Part shown: positions 43,470-52,783 of the stretch, one piece after another
Layout: each line of letters begins with the position of its first letter
Numbering within the stretch: position 1 is the stretch's first letter
NCBI RefSeq assembly: GCF_001651855.1
Contig: NZ_LNQC01000077.1
Location: 91,255 to 155,254 of the forward strand
Length of the DNA: 64,000 bases
DNA from: Sinorhizobium americanum
GTDB lineage: Bacteria > Pseudomonadota > Alphaproteobacteria > Rhizobiales > Rhizobiaceae
Reading direction: 5' to 3'
Program-made: the position numbers and the translations under genes
The notes under the pieces: model-generated
Seen by the model: the letters and a program-made list of their open reading frames with translations, nothing else
What the model was told of the DNA's origin: nothing
Database searches by the model: none

Positions 43470-45182
43470 TCAATTGTCCGCCCCGCCCTTGGCTCCGCCG
43501 TCGCGCGGGATGCGGATGTGCCATTCGATACCGTCGGCATGCATCGTTCTGTCAAGTTCGGCGCGCAAGGCCATGCCGAGCATGCGTTCGATGACCACTG
43601 ACCCGAAGCCCTTGCGGGGCGCCCGGGCCTGCTCGACGAGGTCCGCGCCACTCTCGCGCCAGCGGATGGTGATCGCTCCCGGCGATATCGACCACTCGAG
43701 GTTGACGACCCCCGTCATATTGGCAAGCGCGCCATGCTTGATCGCATTGGTGGCGAGTTCGTGAAGCACCATGCCGAGCGTCTGCGCCAGCTGCGTGTCC
43801 AATCGCAAGCTTGGACCGGCAAGCACGATGCGGTCCGGATCGTCGGGGGCAAAAGGCTGAAGCTGGTCCTCGGCAAGCTCGCGGAAATCGACGCCCATCG
43901 CCGCATTGGCGATCATCAGATCGGTCGAGCGGGCGAGACCCGCGAGCCGCTTGCGGAACGCGTCGACGAATTCCGTCGTGTCCTCGCTCGACGCGGCGGA
44001 TTGGGCGAGCATCGACTGGATGACGGTCAGCTGGTTCTTCGAGCGATGCGCGACCTCCCGCATGAGGAGGCGGATTTCCGCCTCGGCCCTTGTTCGGGCC
44101 GCCGCCGCGCGGGCAAGCGCCGTCGAAACCGCCTCGACTTCGGTAATGACGTAGCGGCGCGGCTCAATCACCTCGCCGGCGCCGAGGCGCCGCGCGTCGA
44201 GCGCCAAAAGCTTGACCCCTTGCGTCAACAGCCGCGCGATGGTCAGCGATCCGGCAACTGCGATGCTAGCAAAAATGATGCCGCCGAGCGACAGCCAGAG
44301 AAACGACCACAGAATCGGCGCATCGACGACCTCACGCGGCGCCCAGGCGACGATGCGCCAGCCGGTGATAACCGAAAATTCCGAAACGACGCGGTAATCC
44401 ACGCCATGCTCGTTAATGTCGCTGACGCCGATGCTGATCTGAGGGAGCTTGTTCAGAAAGAACGCTTCACCGGGGCGGGCCGCGGGATCCGAGGAGGCAA
44501 TCACCTTGCCCTTGCCGTCGACGAGCGCGGCATTCCAACCCGGTGAAAGCGTGTCCCGATTGACCGCCTTGACCATCCGAGCGGCATCCTGGGTCAGGCC
44601 CAACAGATACCGTTCGCCGTCCGGCCCGTTTATCGGCAGATACACGTTGAAGGCCCAATCCTTGGCGGTGCTGGCGAAGAAGGCGCCCGAGACGAGCGGT
44701 CCGCTGCTCTTGAGGGCAAGGTCGAGGTCCGGATCGGATCCCCGTCCCAACAGCGTTCCGAAGGGAACTCCGGTGCTCATCCGCAAATTGTGGTCGCTGT
44801 CAACGACAATCAGATTGGAATGGGTGCCCGCCAAAGCACTTGAAGCGCGGTGGTAAAACCCGCGCAAGTCGCGAAGATCGACCGCCCCGGAGGTCGACAG
44901 GACCCGGAGCGTGGTCATCATGCCCTCGACCTCGCGTTCGACTATCCGGGTCACGGAGCCGGTCGAGGCCCTGAGCAGCGAGGTGACGACCTGCTCCTGT
45001 GCATCGACGCTGCGCTTCACGATCACGAAGGAAAAGATGAAGGAAGGGACGATCGCGATCAGCAGCAGCGAGAGCAGGTAGAAGCTGAAGGGCCTGCGAA
45101 GGTAAGTACGGACAAAGGCCGCTACGGCCTGCAGACCGCCGGACGAGACCTCTCCCTCGCTTTTCTCTGGCGCCTTGAGCAT
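43470..45182 (-). CDS. HWE-family sensor histidine kinase
   Basis: A 570-residue membrane kinase. One helix near residues 33-53 (FYLLSLLLIAIVPSFIFSFV) and one near 265-290 bracket a dCache-like periplasmic sensor. A HAMP-like linker leads to the kinase core: H-box VAHRSKNQLTVIQSML, N-box HELATNAIKHGAL and a W-x-E motif (WRESG), the features that define HWE kinases of alphaproteobacteria. Such kinases often act in general stress response or light sensing. No response regulator is adjacent. It lies between truB and rpsO, splitting a commonly contiguous pair. Confidence 0.88.
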   Translation of the reverse strand: MLKAPEKSEGEVSSGGLQAVAAFVRTYLRRPFSFYLLSLLLIAIVPSFIFSFVIVKRSVDAQEQVVTSLLRASTGSVTRIVEREVEGMMTTLRVLSTSGAVDLRDLRGFYHRASSALAGTHSNLIVVDSDHNLRMSTGVPFGTLLGRGSDPDLDLALKSSGPLVSGAFFASTAKDWAFNVYLPINGPDGERYLLGLTQDAARMVKAVNRDTLSPGWNAALVDGKGKVIASSDPAARPGEAFFLNKLPQISIGVSDINEHGVDYRVVSEFSVITGWRIVAWAPREVVDAPILWSFLWLSLGGIIFASIAVAGSLTIARLLTQGVKLLALDARRLGAGEVIEPRRYVITEVEAVSTALARAAAARTRAEAEIRLLMREVAHRSKNQLTVIQSMLAQSAASSEDTTEFVDAFRKRLAGLARSTDLMIANAAMGVDFRELAEDQLQPFAPDDPDRIVLAGPSLRLDTQLAQTLGMVLHELATNAIKHGALANMTGVVNLEWSISPGAITIRWRESGADLVEQARAPRKGFGSVVIERMLGMALRAELDRTMHADGIEWHIRIPRDGGAKGGADN

Positions 45183-45278
45183 CCGAACCGCCTTTCGCCC
45201 CGGCTTCTCAACCCCGTTTGCGCGCCTACACGCCGCACGCAAAAGCGTAGCGATTGTTGGCCGCGCAATGGCTGCCGG

Positions 45279-46214
45279 TCAATGGCTGGCGAACACACGT
45301 TTCGGTCGAAATTCACCTTCGGCCACTTCACCGATTGCAACGAGCTTGCCGCGTGCGGTTGCGTAGGCCTCCGGGGCCGGCAACGGGGCGTCCCGGCCAC
45401 GCAGGATGATCGGGTTGCCCATTCTCAAGCGGTGCGCCTGATCGTCGCTCACCGCCACATGCGGCAGTTCGGACAGCGCCTCGCCGGTATCGATCAGATA
45501 ATCGTCGAGCGCGGCAAGTCGTTCCGCGTCGTCCTCGATCTTTTCCAGCGCCACGAGATCGGCGAGCGCGACCATGTCCTCCTCGCCGAAAGGGGCGACG
45601 AAGGTGCGGCGCAAAGAGGCGATGTGACCGAAGCAGCCGAGATCGCGGCCCATGTCACGGGCAAGCGAACGGACATAGGTGCCCTTGCCGCATTCGATCT
45701 CGAAATGGGCGAGATGCGGCGTCGAGCCGATCAGCGAGAGACGGAAGACCTCCACCTCGCGCGCGGGAATTTCCACGGTTTCGCCGTCCCGTGCGAGATC
45801 GTAGGCACGCTCGCCGTCGATCTTGATCGCCGAAAACTGCGGCGGCACCTGGCTGATTACGCCGGTATATTTCGGCAGCAGGGCACGGATCGCCTCTTCG
45901 CTCGGGCGCTCGGAAGACGAGCGAACGGCATCCCCTTCCAGGTCGTCGGTCGAGCGCTCCTCGCCCCAGGCGACGGTGAACTCGTAGATCTTGCGGCCGT
46001 CCATGACGTAAGGAACGGTCTTCGTGGCGTCGCCGAGGGCGATCGGCAGCATGCCGGAGGCCAGCGGATCGAGCGTGCCGGCATGGCCGGCCTTCTGCGC
46101 CTTGAACAGCCACTTGATCTTGGAGACCGCCTCCGTGGAGCCGAAATCGAGCGGCTTGTCGAGGATGAGCCAGCCCGAAATCGGACGGCCCTTGGGTTTG
46201 CGCGGCTTGGACAT
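45279..46214 (-). CDS. truB: tRNA pseudouridine(55) synthase
   Basis: A 311-residue enzyme that makes pseudouridine 55 in the T loop of tRNAs. The catalytic Asp is in GHAGTLDPLASGMLPIALG; the YEFTVAWGEERSTDDLEG and GTYVRSLARDMGRDLG motifs are also present. ATG 46214 (SKPRKPKGRPISGWLILDK) begins eight bases after the rbfA stop. The longer in-frame extension to 46664 reads through rbfA in another frame and is rejected. Confidence 0.96.
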   Translation of the reverse strand: MSKPRKPKGRPISGWLILDKPLDFGSTEAVSKIKWLFKAQKAGHAGTLDPLASGMLPIALGDATKTVPYVMDGRKIYEFTVAWGEERSTDDLEGDAVRSSSERPSEEAIRALLPKYTGVISQVPPQFSAIKIDGERAYDLARDGETVEIPAREVEVFRLSLIGSTPHLAHFEIECGKGTYVRSLARDMGRDLGCFGHIASLRRTFVAPFGEEDMVALADLVALEKIEDDAERLAALDDYLIDTGEALSELPHVAVSDDQAHRLRMGNPIILRGRDAPLPAPEAYATARGKLVAIGEVAEGEFRPKRVFASH

Positions 46215-46222
46215 GGATCTTT

Positions 46223-46630
46223 CTATTCTTCGTCGTCGCTGTCGGGATCGAGGTCGCGGCTGACTTCCGGCGAGCGCAGCAGCTGATCGATCTTCTGATA
46301 GTTGTCGAAGCTGGTGTCGTCCCTGAAGCGGACGTCCGGCATGTATTTCATCTGCCGAAGCTGCGGCCCGAGGCGGCCGCGGATGAATTTCGCATGCTTG
46401 TTCAACGCCTCGATGACCGCCGCGTGATCGGCAACACCGAGCGGCGTCACATAGGCGGTGGCGATCTTCAGATCGGGCGACATGCGCACTTCGGAAATCG
46501 AAATCACCGTCTTCTCGATCAGCGGGTCGCGCACTTCGCCGCGCTGCAGGACTTGGGTGATCGCGGCGCGCACCTGTTCGCCGACGCGCAGCATGCGCTG
46601 GGACGGAGCGGAGGATGTGGATCTGGTCAT
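46223..46630 (-). CDS. rbfA: Ribosome-binding factor A
   Basis: A 135-residue RbfA, a KH-fold factor needed for 16S rRNA 5'-end processing and cold adaptation. Typical motifs: QRMLRVGEQVRAAITQVLQR, VISISEVRMSPDLKIATAYV, LRQMKYMPDVRFRDDTSFDN. It has an acidic C-terminus (PDSDDEE). It follows infB after a terminator-like hairpin and is tightly coupled to truB. Confidence 0.96.
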   Translation of the reverse strand: MTRSTSSAPSQRMLRVGEQVRAAITQVLQRGEVRDPLIEKTVISISEVRMSPDLKIATAYVTPLGVADHAAVIEALNKHAKFIRGRLGPQLRQMKYMPDVRFRDDTSFDNYQKIDQLLRSPEVSRDLDPDSDDEE

Positions 46631-46746
46631 CGTGCTTATCCTGGATCACGGCGATTGCGGCCACATCGACCGGAATCGAGACGCGATCGCTTCAATAGAG
46701 GCGAAACGGCTATGGTGGCGTCTCGTCTCGTCCGCAAAAAACAGGA

Positions 46747-46767
46747 GCGCCGGAGATGATCCGGCGC
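46747..46767 (-). terminator. Terminator-like hairpin between infB and rbfA
   Basis: On the minus strand GCGCCGGA, loop TCATC, TCCGGCGC (8-bp perfect stem), followed after five bases by TTTTTT (46736-46741). It lies 26 bases beyond the infB stop and may partly separate infB from rbfA-truB expression. Confidence 0.7.
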
Positions 46768-46792
46768 CCGCATATTTTCCTGCCGGATCGAC

Positions 46793-49462
46793 TTAGAGCG
46801 TCCGCGTGATGTGCTCGACGCGGAAGCACTCGATCGTGTCGCCGGCGCGAATGTCTTCGTAGTTCTCGAAGGCCATGCCGCATTCCTGGCCGGACTGGAC
46901 CTCGGAAACCTCGTCCTTGAAGCGCTTGAGCGTCTTGAGCTTGCCTTCGTGGATGACGACGTTGTCGCGCACGAGACGCACGCCGACGCCACGCTCGACC
47001 TTGCCCTCGGTGACGCGGCAACCCGCAACCTTGCCGACCTTGGTGATGTTGAACACCTCGAGGATCTCGGCATTGCCGAGGAAGGTCTCGCGCCGTTCGG
47101 GCGACAGCAGGCCGGACATCGCCGCCTTCACGTCATCCACCAGATCGTAGATGATGTTGTAGTAGCGGATCTCGATACCGGACCGTTCGGCCGCGTCGCG
47201 CGCCTGCTTGTTGGCACGGACGTTGAAGCCGATGATCGCGGCATTGGACGCCTCGGCGAGCGAGATATCCGACTCGGTAATGCCGCCGGCGCCCGAGTGA
47301 ACGATGCGCGCCCGCACTTCATCCGTTCCAAGCTTGTCGAGAGCACCGGCGATCGCTTCGATCGAGCCCTGCACGTCGCCCTTGATGACCAGCGGGAACT
47401 CCTTCAGGCCGGAGGCCTGGAGCTGGCTCATCATCTGCTCGAGCGAACCGCGCGAGCCGGACTGGCGGGCAACCATCTTCTCGCGGGCAAGCCGCTGGCG
47501 ATATTCGGAGATCTCGCGCGCACGGCTTTCGTTCTCGACGACGGCAAACTTGTCGCCGGCCGCCGGCGTGCCGGAAAGGCCGAGGACCTCGACCGGCATG
47601 GACGGGCCTGCTTCCTTGACGTGTTCGCCCTTGTCGTTGACGAGGGCACGCACACGGCCCCACTGGTCGCCCGCGACGATGATCTGGCCGGGCGTCAGCG
47701 TGCCCTTCTGGACGAGGACGGTGGCCACCGCACCGCGGCCGCGGTCGAGCTCGGCTTCGACCACAGTGCCCTCGGCCGTCCGGTTCGGATTGGCCTTGAG
47801 GTCAAGGATTTCCGCCTGCAACAGGATCGCCTCGAGCAGCTTGTCGAGATTGGTCTGGTTCTTCGCCGAAACCTCGACGTCGAGCACCTCACCACCCATC
47901 GATTCGACGAAGACCTCGTGCTGCAGCAGCTCGGTGCGAACCTTTTGCGGGTTCGCCGTCGGCTTGTCGATCTTGTTGATCGCCACGATGATCGGCACAC
48001 CCGCCGCCTTGGCGTGGTTGATCGATTCGATCGTCTGCGGCATCACGCTGTCATCGGCCGCGACGACAAGAACGGCAATGTCCGTCGCCTGGGCGCCGCG
48101 GGCACGCATCGCCGTGAAGGCGGCGTGGCCGGGGGTGTCGATGAAGGTGATCTTCTGGCCGTTCTGTTCGACCTGGTAGGCGCCGATGTGCTGGGTGATG
48201 CCACCCGCTTCGCCGGCAACCACATTGGCGTGCCGGATCGCATCGAGCAGCGACGTCTTGCCGTGGTCGACGTGGCCCATGATCGTCACGATCGGCGGGC
48301 GGGAGATCATCGTCTCATCCAGGTCGGCAACGTTGAAGATGCCTTCCTCGACGTCCGACTCGGAAACCCGCTTGACCGTGTGGCCGAATTCGCCGGCGAT
48401 GAGTTCGGCGAGATCCGCATCGATCAGGTCGCCAGGCTTCATCATCTGGCCTTCCTTCATCAGGAACTTGATGACGTCGACGGCGCGCTCCGACATGCGC
48501 TGCGACAGTTCCTGAATCGTGATGGTCTCCGGCAGAACGACCTCGCGCGAAATCTTCTCGCGAGTTTCCTGCATCTGGCTTCGCCGGAACTTTTCCTGGC
48601 GGCGGCGCATCGCCGAAAGCGAACGGCCGCGCTGGCCGCCGTCCTCGTCGACGGCAGCGGTCAGCGTCAGCTTGCCCTGGCGACGGCCCTCGTCGCCCTT
48701 GGCGCGCGGAGCGGGCTTTGCCGGCTCGGGACGGACGACCTTGCCGCGGGCCGGTCCGGCGCCGCTGCGCGGGCGTTCATCCTCGTCGTCATTGCCTGGC
48801 CGGCGACCGCGAAGAGCGGCGCCGGGGGCACCGGGCGCCTGAGGCGCGGCAGGCGCCGGGCGGACGGGCTGAGGACGCGCCTCGGCGCGGCGCTCGGCGA
48901 CCGCCGGGCGCTCCTCCTCGGCGACCTCATCGGTCTTTTCGGCGACGGCGGCCGGGCGAGCAGCCTCCTCGGCGGCGCGGCGGGCAGCCTCTTCCTTTTC
49001 GCGAGCCAGACGCGCTTCTTCTTCTGCGCGACGACGCACTTCCTCTTCTGCGCGGCGCTTGGCCTCCTCGGCATCGCGGACCTGGGCTTCGGCCAGCGCG
49101 CGACGGCGGGCTTCCATCTCGCCGGCCGAGAGGTCGTTCAGCACGACGCCGACGCGAGGACGGTTCTGCTCAGCGCGCGGCTGATGGGGCTGCGGCTGCG
49201 GGGCCGGGCGGCCGGCCGGGTGCGGCTGAACCGGGCGCGGTTCGGCCGGTCGCGCAACGGGTGTCGCACTCACCGGCGTGATCGGGCGCTCGTCCTTGTG
49301 CCGCGCCAAGCCGAACTTCTTCTTGGTTTCGACCACGACCGCCTTCGTGCGACCGCGGCCCATGTCCTGGCGCACAGTCCCCTGCGTCACCCCGGCGGGC
49401 TTCAGGGTCAGCGTCTTCTTGCCCGCTACGCTGAGTGTCTTGTCGTCTTTGTTGTCGGTCAT
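46793..49462 (-). CDS. infB: Translation initiation factor IF-2
   Basis: An 889-residue GTPase that brings fMet-tRNA to the 30S subunit. The first about 300 residues are a Pro/Ala/Arg/Glu-rich extension typical of alphaproteobacterial IF-2 (EEVRRRAEEEARLAREKEEA). The G domain carries GHVDHGKTSLLD (G1), DTPGHAAF (G3) and NKIDKP (G4). Domains II-IV follow, ending with ECFRVEHITRTL. Start ATG 49462. It is 105 bases downstream of the ylxR-like gene in the nusA operon. Confidence 0.97.
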   Translation of the reverse strand: MTDNKDDKTLSVAGKKTLTLKPAGVTQGTVRQDMGRGRTKAVVVETKKKFGLARHKDERPITPVSATPVARPAEPRPVQPHPAGRPAPQPQPHQPRAEQNRPRVGVVLNDLSAGEMEARRRALAEAQVRDAEEAKRRAEEEVRRRAEEEARLAREKEEAARRAAEEAARPAAVAEKTDEVAEEERPAVAERRAEARPQPVRPAPAAPQAPGAPGAALRGRRPGNDDEDERPRSGAGPARGKVVRPEPAKPAPRAKGDEGRRQGKLTLTAAVDEDGGQRGRSLSAMRRRQEKFRRSQMQETREKISREVVLPETITIQELSQRMSERAVDVIKFLMKEGQMMKPGDLIDADLAELIAGEFGHTVKRVSESDVEEGIFNVADLDETMISRPPIVTIMGHVDHGKTSLLDAIRHANVVAGEAGGITQHIGAYQVEQNGQKITFIDTPGHAAFTAMRARGAQATDIAVLVVAADDSVMPQTIESINHAKAAGVPIIVAINKIDKPTANPQKVRTELLQHEVFVESMGGEVLDVEVSAKNQTNLDKLLEAILLQAEILDLKANPNRTAEGTVVEAELDRGRGAVATVLVQKGTLTPGQIIVAGDQWGRVRALVNDKGEHVKEAGPSMPVEVLGLSGTPAAGDKFAVVENESRAREISEYRQRLAREKMVARQSGSRGSLEQMMSQLQASGLKEFPLVIKGDVQGSIEAIAGALDKLGTDEVRARIVHSGAGGITESDISLAEASNAAIIGFNVRANKQARDAAERSGIEIRYYNIIYDLVDDVKAAMSGLLSPERRETFLGNAEILEVFNITKVGKVAGCRVTEGKVERGVGVRLVRDNVVIHEGKLKTLKRFKDEVSEVQSGQECGMAFENYEDIRAGDTIECFRVEHITRTL

Positions 49463-49567
49463 TCCGTTCCGTTCCTAGCGATCAGGGCCGGATGCGTAAC
49501 ACCTGACCCCGTCTTCCAATTTGTCTCAAGCAGCGCTCGCGATGCCGGCCTCCGCCGGTGACGCGTG

Positions 49568-50254
49568 TCATTGCTGTGGCTTATCAGCGCCGCCTTCGGC
49601 CCGGACCGGGACGGATCCTCGGTACTTTTCGAGCATGATTGCGCGCTTCACTACACCCTCACCCGCCTGCCCTGCAAGCGCTGCGGCATGGATAAAAGCA
49701 TTACTTCCCAAAAGCCCCTCCATTTCCGCCGTCGCAAACGGGCGGAACGCAGGTATTTCCGTTTCATCGTCGGCGACGAAGCTCATCGCCTTGCGGGCCT
49801 GATCGATCTTGCGAACGCCGTCGGCGGCCGCGTCGATCGCGTGGAAAACGCCAAGCGCCGCGAGCCCGCGCACCGCCTGCTCCGTCTTCGTGGCGCCGGA
49901 GACGAACTGGCCGGCCTTGCGCGCCATGTTCATCATTCCGGCAAGCTGCTCGGCGAGCAGCCTGTCGACCTCGTCGACGAGCGCCGTCTCGGCCTTCACC
50001 TCGGCACGCAAAGCGCGGGCGAAAAGCTTCTTCGCCACCGCCTTCTCGACGAGGCGCCGCTCCGCCCTCACCCAGCAGCCGCGTCCCGGAAGCTGCCGCT
50101 TCAGGTCGGGTACGACGCGGCCGTCCGGTCCGGCCACGAAGCGGATCAGCTCATCCGGCGATCCGCTCTCGCGCGTGACGATGCAGGTACGGCTGCTGCC
50201 GCTCCGGTCCTTGGGGCCCTTGTCCGAGGGCAGGATTTCGGTGACGGCTGTCAT
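49568..50254 (-). CDS. YlxR (DUF448) RNA-binding protein fused to L7Ae-like domain
   Basis: A 228-residue protein. Residues about 20-100 are the YlxR/DUF448 domain (RTCIVTRESGSPDELIRFVA, LPGRGCWVRAERRLVEKAV). Residues about 105-190 resemble the L7Ae/YlxQ fold (MNMARKAGQFVSGATKTEQA). In Firmicutes these are two separate genes in the nusA-infB operon; in alphaproteobacteria they are fused. The role is RNA binding, with details unsettled. It starts six bases after the nusA stop. Confidence 0.88.
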   Translation of the reverse strand: MTAVTEILPSDKGPKDRSGSSRTCIVTRESGSPDELIRFVAGPDGRVVPDLKRQLPGRGCWVRAERRLVEKAVAKKLFARALRAEVKAETALVDEVDRLLAEQLAGMMNMARKAGQFVSGATKTEQAVRGLAALGVFHAIDAAADGVRKIDQARKAMSFVADDETEIPAFRPFATAEMEGLLGSNAFIHAAALAGQAGEGVVKRAIMLEKYRGSVPVRAEGGADKPQQ

Positions 50255-50260
50255 CCTGGA

Positions 50261-51871
50261 TCAGGCGTCCTGTTCCGAACCCTCGGCAACTTCGATCGGC
50301 TCGTCCTGATCACTCGCGAGGTCTTCCTCGGTGATCCAGCCAGCCGCCAGGCGCGCCTGCACGATCATTGCCTCGGCCTCTTCGCGGCTGACCTCGAGCT
50401 TCGAGAAGGTGCCCTCGAAGCGCTTGGTCTCGCCGTCCCTGCGCTCGGTCCAGCCAACGAGGTCGTCGGCGGCGCAGCCGGCGAAGTCCTCGATCGTCTT
50501 GATGCCTTCCTCGCCGAGCGCGACCAGCATCTGGCTGGTCAGGCCTTCGATCTGGCGCAGGTCGTCCGAGACGCCGAGCTCCTTGCGCCGGGCGTCCATC
50601 TCCGCCTCGATCTTGTCCAGGTATTCGCGGGCGCGCGTCTGGATTTCCGTCGCGGTTTCGTCGTCGAAACCATCGATCGAGGAAATCTCGTCGAGCTCGA
50701 CATAGGCAAGCTCCTCGACCTGGGCGAAGCCCTCGGAGGCAAGCACCTGGCCGACCATTTCGTCGACGTCCAGCGCTTCCATGAAGAGTTGGGTGCGCTC
50801 GTTGAATTCCTTCTGGCGGCGCTCGCTCTCCTCCTGCTCGGTGAGAATGTCGATGTCCCAGCCGGTCAGCTGCGAGGCGAGGCGAACGTTCTGGCCGCGG
50901 CGGCCGATCGCCAGCGACAGCTGCTCATCCGGCACGACGACTTCGATGCGCTCGGCGTCCTCGTCGAGAACGACCTTGGTCACTTCGGCCGGCTGCAGGG
51001 CGTTGACGATGAAGGAGGCCGGATCCGGCGACCACGGGATGATATCGATCTTCTCGCCCTGGAGTTCGCCGACGACCGCCTGGACGCGCGAACCGCGCAT
51101 ACCGACGCAGGCGCCGACCGGGTCGATCGAGGAATCGTTGGAGACGACGGCGATCTTGGCGCGCGAGCCCGGATCACGGGCGACGGACTTGATCTGGATA
51201 ATGCCGTCGTAGATTTCCGGCACTTCCATGGTGAAGAGCTTGACCATGAACTGCGGATGCGTGCGCGACAGGAAAATCTGCGGGCCGCGCTGCTCGCGGC
51301 GGACGTCGTAGACGAAGGCGCGGACGCGGTCGCCGTAGCGCATGTTCTCGCGCGGGATCATCTCGTCGCGGCGAATGATGCCCTCGCCACGGCCGAGATC
51401 GACGATGACGTTGCCATACTCGACGCGCTTGACGGTGCCGTTGACAATCTCGCCGACGCGATCCTTGAATTCCTCATACTGCCGGTCGCGCTCAGCCTCG
51501 CGCACCTTCTGCACGATCACCTGCTTGGCGGATTGCGCGGCGATACGGCCGAAATCCATCGGCGGCAGCGGATCGGCGATGAAGTCGCCGAGCTTGGCGT
51601 CCGGGTTGCGGTCGCGGGCGAGCTCCAGCGGGATCTGTGTCGAGTAGTCCTCGGCTTTCTCGACAACTTCGAGAAGGCGCTGGAGACGGATTTCACCGGT
51701 CTTCGAATTGATGTCCGCCCGGATGTTCGTTTCCGAACCATAGCGCGAACGGGCCGCCTTCTGGATCGCATCTGCCATCGCGGCCAGAACGATCTCGCGG
51801 TCGATCACCTTTTCGCGTGCCACAGCGTCCGCGATCTGCAGAAGCTCGAGCCGGTTAGCACTGACTGCCAT
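50261..51871 (-). CDS. nusA: Transcription termination/antitermination factor NusA
   Basis: A 536-residue NusA. The N-terminal RNA polymerase-binding domain begins AVSANRLELLQIADAVAREK; the S1 domain (DRVGEIVNGTVKRVEYGNVI) and KH domains (GSRVQAVVGELQGEKIDIIP) follow; the C-terminus carries helix-hairpin-helix repeats (VSDDLRQIEGLTSQMLVALG) and an acidic end. ATG 51871 is chosen; ATG 51955 would add 28 residues overlapping the rimP end. It is the second gene of the rimP-nusA-ylxR-infB operon. Confidence 0.96.
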   Translation of the reverse strand: MAVSANRLELLQIADAVAREKVIDREIVLAAMADAIQKAARSRYGSETNIRADINSKTGEIRLQRLLEVVEKAEDYSTQIPLELARDRNPDAKLGDFIADPLPPMDFGRIAAQSAKQVIVQKVREAERDRQYEEFKDRVGEIVNGTVKRVEYGNVIVDLGRGEGIIRRDEMIPRENMRYGDRVRAFVYDVRREQRGPQIFLSRTHPQFMVKLFTMEVPEIYDGIIQIKSVARDPGSRAKIAVVSNDSSIDPVGACVGMRGSRVQAVVGELQGEKIDIIPWSPDPASFIVNALQPAEVTKVVLDEDAERIEVVVPDEQLSLAIGRRGQNVRLASQLTGWDIDILTEQEESERRQKEFNERTQLFMEALDVDEMVGQVLASEGFAQVEELAYVELDEISSIDGFDDETATEIQTRAREYLDKIEAEMDARRKELGVSDDLRQIEGLTSQMLVALGEEGIKTIEDFAGCAADDLVGWTERRDGETKRFEGTFSKLEVSREEAEAMIVQARLAAGWITEEDLASDQDEPIEVAEGSEQDA

Positions 51872-51917
51872 GTCTTGTCTCCGTCTGGTTACAGGGGCCT
51901 CACAAGCGCGCCCTGCC

Positions 51918-52535
51918 TCATTCGATGTCTGAATCTTCGTCTTCGAAATTCTCATTGGCGGCGCGCGCCGCCTTCGCCTTCTTGTCGGCCGCCAGCGCGT
52001 CGCGGATCAGGTCGTCGGTCAGGATCAGCCGTGCTTCCGAAATGGCGGAGAACGGGATGGCGACGACGGCCTCCTCGCCATAGGCGGGCTGGTCGCGCTC
52101 GAGGCGGAACCCCTCCTCGTCAACCGACACGATCTTGCCTCGGAAACGCTTGCGCCCGTCGACCATGATCGAAGTCTCGCACTTCATCAGATGGCCCTGC
52201 CAGCGGACGAAATCGGACTTGCGCACCATCGGGCGATCGATGCCCGGCGACGACACTTCGAGATGATACGCCTTGTCTATCGGATCTTCCACATCGAGGA
52301 CCGGCGAAACGGCCTTGGAGACCTCCTCGCAATCCTCGACGGTCATGGTACCGTCGTTGCGCTCGGTCATAATCTGCAGCGTCAGGCCGTTCTGGCCGGA
52401 CATCCGCACGCGCACGAGACGGAAGCCCATCTGCACCAGCACGGGCTCGATGATATCGGCAATGCGCCGGTCGAGGCCGGTCTCGGTGACCAGCCGCGGT
52501 TCATTTGCAGTTTCAGCCGTTGTCTGTTCGGACAA
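51918..52535 (-). CDS. rimP: Ribosome maturation factor RimP
   Basis: A 205-residue RimP needed for 30S assembly. Characteristic regions: IIEPVLVQMGFRLVRVRMSG, LTLQIMTERNDGTMTVEDCE, YHLEVSSPGIDRPMVRKSDF. It has an acidic C-terminal extension. The start is TTG at 52535 with GAGGAG about eight bases upstream; no ATG fits the frame. It leads the nusA operon, as in E. coli, and has a terminator hairpin in its leader. Confidence 0.93.
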   Translation of the reverse strand: MSEQTTAETANEPRLVTETGLDRRIADIIEPVLVQMGFRLVRVRMSGQNGLTLQIMTERNDGTMTVEDCEEVSKAVSPVLDVEDPIDKAYHLEVSSPGIDRPMVRKSDFVRWQGHLMKCETSIMVDGRKRFRGKIVSVDEEGFRLERDQPAYGEEAVVAIPFSAISEARLILTDDLIRDALAADKKAKAARAANENFEDEDSDIE

Positions 52536-52564
52536 ACGATCATCTCCTCGTCGGACCGGCTAAT

Positions 52565-52596
52565 AAAAAAGAGCGGGTCCTGACGGGCCCACTCTT
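52565..52596 (-). terminator. Leader terminator / attenuator upstream of rimP
   Basis: On the minus strand AAGAGTGGGCCC, loop GTCA, GGACCCGCTCTT (12-bp stem, one wobble and one mismatch), followed by TTTTTTATTAG. It lies 30 bases before the rimP start. The next gene to the right runs the other way, so any transcript stopped here begins inside the 52597-52783 gap. Confidence 0.75.
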
Positions 52597-52783
52597 CATC
52601 TACCGATCAAGAATTTGACGCTCATATACGCTGCATCGCCGGAAATTGCAAGGCTTGCGGCAGTCCCGGCCGGCAGAGGAGGCAAAGCCCGTCCAATGGC
52701 AAGTTTAAGCGGCTGGCGTGCCGCATTTCGAGGTTTATAAACGAACCACACCCCGCATCATCGGCAAATGAGAGAGACACGAG

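Noticed and set aside
46811..49561. 916-residue open frame antisense to infB
   Set aside because: Shadow of infB caused by high third-position GC; no start signal or domain.
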